DNA of 5,428 nucleotides, taken from positions 1 to 5,428 of the forward strand of contig CAISYX010000072.1 of assembly GCA_903889815.1 (NCBI GenBank), written 5' to 3'. A program made the position numbers and the translations under genes. The notes beneath the pieces were generated by a model that did not search any database, had not been told where the DNA came from, and saw only the letters and a list, made by a program, of their open reading frames with translations. Positions within the stretch are counted from its first letter, which is position 1; every line of letters starts with the position of its first letter. Source of the DNA: an uncultured Gammaproteobacteria bacterium. Its GTDB lineage: Bacteria; Pseudomonadota; Gammaproteobacteria; Pseudomonadales; Pseudohongiellaceae. This document shows, piece after piece, positions 1-5,397 of this stretch.

Positions 1-77
1 TCTACATCACGCTGGGGGCTCTTCTGTTGCTGTCACTGATCCCGGCGCGGCTGCTGCGCCGCCCGGATTTGCGCTGA
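1..77 (+). CDS. C-terminal end of a probable integral membrane protein (partial)
   Basis: Reading from base 3 gives 24 codons and a TGA at 75-77. The peptide is YITLGALLLLSLIPARLLRR followed by PDLR. It is a hydrophobic helix that ends in a short arginine-rich tail, as expected for the last transmembrane segment of an inner-membrane protein with a cytoplasmic C-terminus (positive-inside rule). Tails of this kind are common in major facilitator superfamily transporters, but 24 residues cannot identify a family. A second frame (from base 2) is also open here, but it reads as a low-complexity Ala/Pro/Gly peptide and is less protein-like. The rest of the gene lies to the left of the window. It converges on the DUF5916 gene. 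Confidence 0.5.
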   Translation, partial: YITLGALLLLSLIPARLLRRPDLR

Positions 78-96
78 GAGCTTGAAGTGCGCCCCG

Positions 97-131
97 TTCT
101 TTCGCAGCTTCGATCGACGCCACCGAAAGAA
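97..131. repeat. 8-bp perfect inverted repeat, hairpin candidate
   Basis: TTCTTTCG at 97-104 is the exact reverse complement of CGAAAGAA at 124-131, with 19 bases between them. The stem can grow outward by a G-U pair (96/132) and a C-G pair (95/133). The loop holds the 8-base palindrome TCGATCGA at 110-117. It sits 20 bases after the stop codon of the upstream plus-strand gene. No T-run follows it, so it is not a classic intrinsic terminator. Its right arm overlaps the left arm of the next repeat (127-144), so the two hairpins exclude each other. Confidence 0.45.
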
Positions 132-144
132 TGCTGTGATTCTT
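127..144. repeat. 6-bp inverted repeat competing with the preceding hairpin
   Basis: AAGAAT at 127-132 pairs perfectly with ATTCTT at 139-144 around a 6-base loop (gctgtg). The stem is mostly A-T and weak alone. AAGAA at 127-131 is also part of the right arm of the 97-131 repeat, so a transcript could form one structure or the other. No T-tract follows and no function can be assigned. Confidence 0.35.
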
Positions 145-190
145 GCCATCCTCCTGTGCAGGCGCGGACCCCGCAGTCAAGCTGATGCAA

Positions 191-210
191 GGTCACATGC
201 TGGTGTGACC
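191..210. repeat. 7-bp perfect inverted repeat between convergent genes
   Basis: GGTCACA at 191-197 is the exact reverse complement of TGTGACC at 204-210, with a 6-base loop (tgctgg). It lies just past the end of the DUF5916 gene as read on the minus strand, directly after a second hairpin. It resembles a reversed CRP half-site arrangement (TCACA-N6-TGTGA rather than TGTGA-N6-TCACA), so it is not a CRP site. A transcript-end or RNA-stabilising hairpin is the likeliest role, though no U-tract follows on either strand. Confidence 0.45.
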
Positions 211-211
211 G

Positions 212-239
212 TGGGGCAGCCATAAATCACGGCTGCCAC
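212..239 (-). terminator. Candidate terminator or 3'-end hairpin spanning the DUF5916 stop codon
   Basis: GGCAGCC at 215-221 pairs perfectly with GGCTGCC at 231-237 around a 9-base loop. If two G residues bulge out, the pairing extends to GTGG/CCAC at the base, giving nine pairs. The stop codon of the minus-strand DUF5916 gene (227-229) lies in the loop, and one arm is made of its last codons (Trp-Gln-Pro). With the adjacent 191-210 repeat it forms a tandem hairpin pair between two convergent genes, a usual place for bidirectional or mRNA-protecting terminators. No T-run follows on either strand, so intrinsic termination is not clearly supported. Confidence 0.4.
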
Positions 240-2497
240 GCGTAGCTGAATTTGGCGAACAGCGTGCGGCTGCTCGTCTCGATGGAATTGAGACTGTCAT
301 TCTGGAACCCCGCATCGGAATAGCCCAGGAAGAACAGCGTCTGCGCACTCAGCTTGTAACTGTACAGCAACTGCGTCGTCAGCTCCTTCGAGCGCGCCTG
401 CACAGGCCGGATGTACAGACTCTTGTTCCGTGCCGTGTCGCCATGCTGCACGATGAAACGCAGAAAACTGCGCACGTTGAACTGCCAGGTGGTGCGCAGC
501 TCCGTCAGGTCTGCCGTAAACAGGCGCCCGCCCTTCACGTCGAAAGTCTGATGCGTGTGGCTCAGGTCCAGCTGCAGGTGACGTCCCCACTGATAATTGA
601 CCGACGGGGTGTAGCGCCGTGAGTCTCCCAGTCGTGTATTGGCGAAGTCGACGATGTCTTCGATGCGTACCAGCATGCGAACGTACAGATCGCTGCTCGG
701 TCGCATCGCCACTGACAACTGATTGAACTGCTCATCGAAATAGAAGCCGTTGTAGTAGGTCTTGCTGCCACCGAACAGTCCGTTGATCTGCGACTGCAGC
801 GGGCCGTCCATTTCCAGGAATACTTCGAACTCTTCCTCCAGCTCCAGGCCTGCCTGGTCGAAGGTGTTGTCCCAGTCCAGCGCCACGCGGATGCGGTCGA
901 AGAAGCTGCCGGCCTCATAGCGCCAGGTATGCCCTGCACGCACGGTGCTGCGCGTGTAGTCCACGCGATTGATGAAGCCCATGTCCGCACGGAAGTCTTT
1001 GCCGAAATCCACATACTCTGCCCAGATGTCCCAGCGCCGGTCATTGTGACGGTATTCCAGCAGCATGGTCTGATCGCTCAGCGAGTCGTCCTGACGATAA
1101 CGCGTCTGCACCGCGAGCGGGTATTCCGATTGCGAACTCAGCAGCTGCACATTGATGACATCGCTGCCCGTCAGCCGCCAGCGGCCATCCACACCGGCCA
1201 CCGTGTTGCTGTAGTCGCCGCCCTCCCGATGGGTGAGCACCGTGCCGATACTGGAATTGTCGAGCACATCCTGCCGGTAGCGCAGCACCGACACATCGCT
1301 GCCCGTCCCTCCAAGGGAGGCCACGGAGGATGCATCATTGGTGGGAATCAGGAAGCTGGTCTGGGTATCGCTGGCCTGCAGCAGTCCATAGGAGTGACGT
1401 CCGGCACGTCCGGTGAGTTTCACGCCATAGTCCGGATCGGCGATGTTGCGCGTGTGCACCACGTTCAAATTGCTGTTGAAATAGTTGGCGCCATCAAGGA
1501 AGAACGTGCGCTTCTCCGGGAAGAACAGCGAGAAGGTGTTGTTGATCTCCAGCTGCGCGCTGTCCGCCTCCACCTGCGAGAAATCCGGGTTCAGCGTGGC
1601 ATTGAGGTAATTGTCCTGATTGATGCCCCAGCGCAGGTCCGCACCGGCGTCAGTATCGGTTTCATAGTCGCTCCAGTCATCCACTGCCGGGTTCGGCCGC
1701 GAGCGTTGCCCGGAAGCAGTCAGCGTGGGGATGATCTCCAGATTGCGGCCAGGCTGGACATCGGCCAGACCCGATGCCTTGCTGTACTGGCAGACCAGAC
1801 AGGAAATATTGCGGTCCTGCGGGACATTGGAGAATCGATAGCGGCGGTCACGCGGGTAATCGCGCACGAAACGCACGCCCCAGGTCTTCAGCCCGGTGCC
1901 GCTGCGAAAGCGCAATTGCTTGAGCGGGATGGCCATCTCGGTCATGTAGCCGGTTTGAGTAATCTGGCCCGCGCTGTCCCACAGTGCGTTCCAGGAATCG
2001 TCTTCATTGCCGGTCAGATCATCGTTGGTGGCGTCGAACTGCACCCCCAGCGGACTGACGATGAAGTCAAAACTGCGAGCCTCGTCGTTGAACGTATCCA
2101 GCGAAACGCCTACGTAGTCGGTGCCACTGATCTGGTCGCGATCACGGTAGAAAGCACGAATCTGCGAGGGATCGGGATCCTGGGCGATGAAGGCCACATA
2201 GAGTGTCTCGCCATCTTCCATGATCAGTGCCTCCGTCCGCACTCCTGCCGGGATGTTCTCCGAGGGCGAGAACTCGATATCCAGAGCAACTCGCGTGGCG
2301 GCGGCCCATTCGCCGGCATCGACCTCCCCATCAATCTCCGGCGTGGTGGCGGTGCGGCCAATGGCAAAATCAGTGCTCTCCTGAGCATAGGCGGCCGCTG
2401 CATGCAGCATAGACAAGGCGAACAGGGAGACCAGCAGACCTCCGACTAAAGGCAGGGGGACGCGCGCGGCAGGCGCAGAGGGGCGGACAATTTCCAT
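227..2497 (-). CDS. DUF5916 family outer-membrane protein with N-terminal CBM9-like domain
   Basis: A 756-residue exported protein. Residues 1-38 form a long signal peptide: an Arg-containing N-region, a hydrophobic core around 16-36, and cleavage expected at AYA|QE (38/39). Residues 53-215 look like the CBM9-type beta-sandwich of this family, with IDGEVDAGEW (55-64), LYVAFIAQDPDP (99-110) and DYVGVSLDTF (127-136). The hallmark DUF5916 segment follows at about 303-340: NPDFSQVEADSAQ, then FFPEKRTFFLDG. The rest to the C-terminus is rich in alternating aromatic and polar strands and ends FSYAWQP, consistent with an outer-membrane beta-barrel. The only cysteines are C233 and C236 (SCLVCQ). The molecular function of DUF5916 is not established; the fold suggests a carbohydrate- or ligand-binding surface feeding a barrel. 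ATG at 2497 is chosen because it leads straight into the signal peptide, although its Shine-Dalgarno is weak (GAG about 9 bases upstream). It lies 121 bp downstream of the cupin gene on the same strand and may be co-transcribed. The family call is firm, the function is not. Confidence 0.9.
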   Translation of the reverse strand: MEIVRPSAPAARVPLPLVGGLLVSLFALSMLHAAAAYAQESTDFAIGRTATTPEIDGEVDAGEWAAATRVALDIEFSPSENIPAGVRTEALIMEDGETLYVAFIAQDPDPSQIRAFYRDRDQISGTDYVGVSLDTFNDEARSFDFIVSPLGVQFDATNDDLTGNEDDSWNALWDSAGQITQTGYMTEMAIPLKQLRFRSGTGLKTWGVRFVRDYPRDRRYRFSNVPQDRNISCLVCQYSKASGLADVQPGRNLEIIPTLTASGQRSRPNPAVDDWSDYETDTDAGADLRWGINQDNYLNATLNPDFSQVEADSAQLEINNTFSLFFPEKRTFFLDGANYFNSNLNVVHTRNIADPDYGVKLTGRAGRHSYGLLQASDTQTSFLIPTNDASSVASLGGTGSDVSVLRYRQDVLDNSSIGTVLTHREGGDYSNTVAGVDGRWRLTGSDVINVQLLSSQSEYPLAVQTRYRQDDSLSDQTMLLEYRHNDRRWDIWAEYVDFGKDFRADMGFINRVDYTRSTVRAGHTWRYEAGSFFDRIRVALDWDNTFDQAGLELEEEFEVFLEMDGPLQSQINGLFGGSKTYYNGFYFDEQFNQLSVAMRPSSDLYVRMLVRIEDIVDFANTRLGDSRRYTPSVNYQWGRHLQLDLSHTHQTFDVKGGRLFTADLTELRTTWQFNVRSFLRFIVQHGDTARNKSLYIRPVQARSKELTTQLLYSYKLSAQTLFFLGYSDAGFQNDSLNSIETSSRTLFAKFSYAWQP

Positions 2498-2618
2498 GAA
2501 TGAAGACTCGTGAATCCTGTGTTGTGGTTCGGGGGAGAGAGATTAGCAAGTCCCACGCCAATAAAAAATCCATGCAATACAGCGCATTGAAAAATGGGGC
2601 GCGGCGCGGGAATGGCGA
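2498..2618 (-). other. Intergenic gap between cupin and DUF5916 genes
   Basis: These 121 bases separate two same-strand genes. Read on the minus strand, a GC-rich run after the cupin stop is followed by five T residues (2589-2593 region), but I find no stem of useful length before them. Nearby, CATT (2585-2588) pairs with AATG (2593-2596) across a four-base loop, too small to call a terminator. Nearer the DUF5916 start there are AT-rich stretches (2560-2571), but no -35/-10 pair with proper spacing is visible. The gap does not settle whether the genes share a transcript. Confidence 0.4.
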
Positions 2619-3086
2619 TCAGGGTTGTGATACGACCGGCACATTGAAGCGCACTTCCAGGTAGGTCACCGCGCCTTCCACGGCAGTGTACTGGTGTGGC
2701 GTTCCCTCCGGAATGAGCACGGCATCGCCCTTCCGGACATGTTGCGCCTTGCCCCCTTCGATCATGCCCGGGGCGCCCTCGGCCGGACGCACGACAACGC
2801 CTCCCGTGACCAGCGTGGCGGCCCCCTCGGTGATGAAATGCAGTTCCGTGCCAGGCACATGCACGATGGCGCCGGCCGGCTCGGTGCGGGTAATCAGATT
2901 GATGCGGTACTGGTCGGTGGTGGTGATGGTCGAGACCCCCATGCCGGGGCGCTCTGCCAGGGCGCGTTGCAGGGCGCTGCCAATGTCGGTGGCGGGTACG
3001 AAAAGCGCCGGGGCAACGGGCGTCTGCGCCACTGTGGCGGCGTCGACAAACAGCAGTGCGGCGACAAGAAAGACGATTCTGTGCAT
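2619..3086 (-). CDS. Exported small cupin-domain protein
   Basis: A 155-residue protein. Residues 1-21 form a signal peptide (MHRIVFLVAALLFVDAATVA, cleavage near VAQ|TP), so it should act in the periplasm. A single cupin barrel follows. Motif 1 is recognisable at 72-88 (GAIVHVP...E81...G88, with the usual E-x6-G spacing) and motif 2 at 120-131 (GDAVLIPEGTPH). Candidate metal ligands are H76, E81 and H131. The position normally filled by the second His of HxH is P78, while H83 lies just after the Glu. Single-domain cupins range from enzymes to sugar- or signal-binding proteins, so no reaction can be assigned. The start at 3086 is chosen for its strong Shine-Dalgarno and because the signal peptide begins there; a longer reading frame to 3146 would need a TTG start and would put 20 polar residues before the signal. 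It is divergent from the TonB receptor gene and precedes the DUF5916 gene on the same strand. Confidence 0.85.
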   Translation of the reverse strand: MHRIVFLVAALLFVDAATVAQTPVAPALFVPATDIGSALQRALAERPGMGVSTITTTDQYRINLITRTEPAGAIVHVPGTELHFITEGAATLVTGGVVVRPAEGAPGMIEGGKAQHVRKGDAVLIPEGTPHQYTAVEGAVTYLEVRFNVPVVSQP

Positions 3087-3091
3087 GGCAT

Positions 3092-3097
3092 TCTCCT
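3092..3097 (-). promoter_or_regulatory. Strong ribosome binding site of the cupin gene
   Basis: On the minus strand AGGAGA lies five bases before the ATG at 3086 (AAAGGAGAATGCC-ATG). This is a near-ideal Shine-Dalgarno and decides the start in favour of the shorter 155-residue reading. It is clearly stronger than the sites before the two neighbouring large genes. Confidence 0.8.
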
Positions 3098-3125
3098 TTT
3101 GGCAGGATGTTGTGATTGTGGCGAA

Positions 3126-3156
3126 ACTATACGGGGCGGAGCACAAAAAGTCACAA
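3126..3156 (-). promoter_or_regulatory. Candidate sigma-70 promoter for the cupin gene
   Basis: On the minus strand a -10-like TATAGT (3131 to 3126, five of six consensus bases) is preceded by TTGTGA (3156 to 3151, four of six) with a 19-base spacer, longer than the preferred 17. Transcription would start about 30-35 bases before the cupin ATG, leaving room for the strong ribosome site. The -10 is convincing by eye; the -35 is weak. Confidence 0.4.
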
Positions 3157-3176
3157 ACTGATCGGGAAATGCTCTA

Positions 3177-3182
3177 TATACT
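3177..3182 (+). promoter_or_regulatory. Candidate -10 box for the TonB receptor gene
   Basis: TATACT matches five of six consensus -10 bases and lies 31 bases before the chosen ATG at 3214. I see no good -35 at 16-18 bases upstream (the sequence there is around caaact), which suggests a weak or activator-dependent promoter. The inverted repeat at 3185-3199 would cover its start site. Confidence 0.4.
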
Positions 3183-3184
3183 CA

Positions 3185-3199
3185 ACGGTTTTCAACCGT
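3185..3199. promoter_or_regulatory. Perfect inverted repeat at the receptor promoter (operator or leader hairpin)
   Basis: ACGGTT (3185-3190) and AACCGT (3194-3199) are exact reverse complements separated by TTC. It begins two bases after the candidate -10 box, so it would overlap the transcription start. That position suits a repressor operator; equally, it could fold as a 6-bp hairpin in the 5' leader. No regulator gene lies in the window and I do not recognise the sequence as a known operator. Confidence 0.45.
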
Positions 3200-3213
3200 A
3201 TGGGCTTTCTACG

Positions 3214-5397
3214 ATGACTCGACACACTCACCGCACCCTCGTAACGCTTTCGGCACTTGCCCTCGTGCTGAGCATTTCCAGCACCACTTACGCCCAGGCA
3301 CCCGCCGGCGAAGACACTACGATCGTCTATCCAGCCGACTATTTCACTGAGTATGCCCCGATCACTGCCAAAGACATGGTTGATCGCATCCCGGGAGCCG
3401 GCAATGCCTCTGGCGGCGCAGGTGTCGGAGGTGGTGGCGGTGGCCCGCGTGGCGGCGGCAACCCTGGCATTGGAGGTCGAGGGCTGGGCGGTGGTGGCGG
3501 AGACAATCAGGTATTGATCAATGGCAAGCGCACAGCGGGCAAGAACAACGATACCAATGCCATGCTGACCCGCATCAATGCCTCGCAAGTGGACCGCATC
3601 GAGCTGATCCGGGGCACCGGCGGTGCCCTGGATGTGCGGGGCGGCGCACAAATCATCAACGTGGTTCTGTTTGAAGAACTGTCCAACACCAGTATCTCCT
3701 ACGAAGCCAACGTCGATCGCTATGCCGACCACGAGACACAGCCAGGCGGCTCCCTGTCCGTCAGTGGCCAGACTGGCGCGCTGAACTACTTGTTCGCCGC
3801 ACAGGCCGAACCGCGCTACGACCATTACATCAGCAAGGAAAACAGCATCCTTGGCAACTTCACGCCCAACGACATCATTCGTGAAGACCGCATCCGGGAG
3901 CAGACCACCTATCAGTACACCACCAATCTGGGCTATGACCTGACAGCCACCAGCAGCATCCGTCTGAATGCGCTGTACGGCATCAACGACGCCGACACCG
4001 AACTGGAGCGCGTCACCACCAATCTGCGCGTCACGCCGAATACACTCAGCTACGAACGCGAAGACACCCCGGGCGAGAATCAGAACTGGGAAATTGGCGG
4101 CGACTATGAACTGCTGCGCAGCGATGGCGATCGCTTCAAGGTGCTGTTCATCACCAACGAGCGCGACCAGGGCACGGTGCGCGAGCGTTACCGCGTCAAC
4201 GCCAATGGCAGTGAGACCAAGAACCTGTTCCTGGACAGTGGCAGCGTCGCGCAGGAGCGCATCGTGCGCAGCTCTTACTCCTCCACGCTGGCCAGTGGCC
4301 AGGATATCGAGTTCGGTCTCGAACGTGCACAGACGATTCTGGACTCGAAACTGCGTCTGGGCTCGTTGAGCACCACGGGTGTGCCATCACCCGCCTATGG
4401 CGGACTGGTACCGCAGAAAGTGGCGAACGCCAATACCCGCGTGGAAGAGATTCGCTACGAACCTTTCGCCATTCACAACTGGCAGATCAACTCGCGCATG
4501 TCGCTGGAAAGCTCGCTGGTCTATGAGACCTCGGAACTGTCCCAGAGCGGAGATGTCATCAACTCCCGCGACTTCGATTTCTGGAAGCCCAAGCTGGACT
4601 ACCGCTTCGACGTGACCCCTGTGTTCCAGCTGCGCGGCATGGTCGAATACGATGTGCGCCAGCTGAGCTTCGCAGACTTCGTGGCTGCCAGCGACAATGA
4701 CGACAATGATACGAGCACCCAGGCCGGCAATGCGGGCCTGACACCGGAAACCTACATCAATGCCGATTTTGATGCCCAGTACCGCCTGCCCGATGATGTG
4801 GGTGTGGTCAGTGCCCGCATCAATTTCATGCGCCACTTCGACAAGATCGAGCGCATCGATGTCTCTACCCCCACTGCACTGGCCTCTGCCAACGGCAACA
4901 TGGGCATTGGCAATATGTGGCAATTGATTCTGCGTTCCAGCATCCGCATGAAGATGATCGACATGCCGAACCTGCTGGTGACTGCGAACTTCACCGTGCG
5001 GGATTCCGACATCAAGGATCCCTTCCTCGGCATCACCCGCCGCTTCACGGACTATGAGCGCGGTCGACTCGACATGGGTTTCCGTCACGACCTGCCGCAG
5101 TGGAAGATGAACTACGGCCTGAGCTGGAACAACCGCTTTGATGGCAACATCAAGCGTTACGATCTGGAAGACATCGAGCTGACATCCGGCGACCCGATGG
5201 TCATGGCCTTCGTGGAATATGTCGGGTTCGGCGAAACCACGTTCCGCCTGGATATCCGCAATGCCACGGACAATCTGCAGTGCCGCGAGCGGCAGCGTTT
5301 CGTTGGCCGTATCAGCGCCAACGTGCTGGAAGAGATCGAAGATCAGTGCGGCGGTTCCGGCCGCGTACTGGCGCTGAAGATCAACGGTACGTTCTGA
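3214..5397 (+). CDS. TonB-dependent outer-membrane receptor with glycine-rich plug
   Basis: A 727-residue protein. Residues 1-27 form a signal peptide (hydrophobic 9-22, cleavage at TYA|QA). A TonB-box-like segment follows (DTTIVYPA, 34-41). The plug spans about 45-160: ITAKDMVDRIPG (50-61), a glycine-rich stretch (61-96), DNQVLINGKRTAGK (97-110), INASQVDRIELIRG (121-134) and QIINVVL (146-152), which are the conserved plug landmarks. From about 155 to the end are repeated amphipathic strands of a beta-barrel, and the protein ends in Phe (KINGTF), the usual BAM recognition residue. It should import a ligand across the outer membrane using TonB-ExbBD energy; the ligand cannot be told from sequence. 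The barrel is at the short end for TonB receptors. The two cysteines (C690, C712) are both near the C-terminus. ATG 3214 is preferred because it gives a normal signal peptide and lies downstream of a -10 box. An in-frame ATG at 3169 would add 15 residues, and neither start has a strong Shine-Dalgarno. It is divergent from the cupin gene. Confidence 0.9.
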   Translation: MTRHTHRTLVTLSALALVLSISSTTYAQAPAGEDTTIVYPADYFTEYAPITAKDMVDRIPGAGNASGGAGVGGGGGGPRGGGNPGIGGRGLGGGGGDNQVLINGKRTAGKNNDTNAMLTRINASQVDRIELIRGTGGALDVRGGAQIINVVLFEELSNTSISYEANVDRYADHETQPGGSLSVSGQTGALNYLFAAQAEPRYDHYISKENSILGNFTPNDIIREDRIREQTTYQYTTNLGYDLTATSSIRLNALYGINDADTELERVTTNLRVTPNTLSYEREDTPGENQNWEIGGDYELLRSDGDRFKVLFITNERDQGTVRERYRVNANGSETKNLFLDSGSVAQERIVRSSYSSTLASGQDIEFGLERAQTILDSKLRLGSLSTTGVPSPAYGGLVPQKVANANTRVEEIRYEPFAIHNWQINSRMSLESSLVYETSELSQSGDVINSRDFDFWKPKLDYRFDVTPVFQLRGMVEYDVRQLSFADFVAASDNDDNDTSTQAGNAGLTPETYINADFDAQYRLPDDVGVVSARINFMRHFDKIERIDVSTPTALASANGNMGIGNMWQLILRSSIRMKMIDMPNLLVTANFTVRDSDIKDPFLGITRRFTDYERGRLDMGFRHDLPQWKMNYGLSWNNRFDGNIKRYDLEDIELTSGDPMVMAFVEYVGFGETTFRLDIRNATDNLQCRERQRFVGRISANVLEEIEDQCGGSGRVLALKINGTF
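3394..3501 (+). repeat. Glycine-rich low-complexity segment in the receptor plug
   Basis: Codons 61-96 of the receptor encode 36 residues of which 23 are glycine, including runs of six (72-77) and five (92-96). At DNA level the 11-mer GGTGGTGGCGG occurs at 3430-3440 and again at 3490-3500, 60 bases apart, which would favour slippage or recombination. The reading frame is intact. Confidence 0.8.

Noticed and set aside
191..210. The TCACA-N6-TGTGA repeat as a CRP site.
   Set aside because: The half-sites are in the reverse order to the CRP consensus, and the repeat lies between two gene ends rather than at a promoter.
2..223. A 73-codon minus-strand open frame at the left edge.
   Set aside because: It overlaps the hairpin cluster and the end of the membrane protein gene, is of low-complexity Arg/Ser composition, and has no supporting start signal that I can see.
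929..2449. A 506-codon plus-strand open frame antisense to the DUF5916 gene.
   Set aside because: It mirrors the minus-strand gene in a GC-rich genome, has no signal, domain or protein-like composition that I recognise, and runs against a well-supported DUF5916 protein.
3087..3146. A longer cupin start that adds 20 residues.
   Set aside because: It needs a TTG start and places polar residues before the signal peptide, whereas ATG 3086 has an excellent Shine-Dalgarno at 3092-3097.
3111..3155. TGTGA (3111-3115) and TCACA (3151-3155) as a CRP binding site.
   Set aside because: The half-sites are about 35 bases apart instead of the required 6, so they cannot form one CRP site.
2686..3213. An N-terminal extension of the receptor frame by 176 codons back to base 2686.
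   Set aside because: The extension runs antisense through the cupin gene and would bury the signal peptide in the middle of the protein; the frame is only open by chance.
4387..5088. A 233-codon minus-strand open frame within the receptor gene, and several shorter frames there on both strands.
   Set aside because: They are shadows of the receptor coding sequence, with His/Arg/Ala-rich composition and no start signals or recognisable domains.
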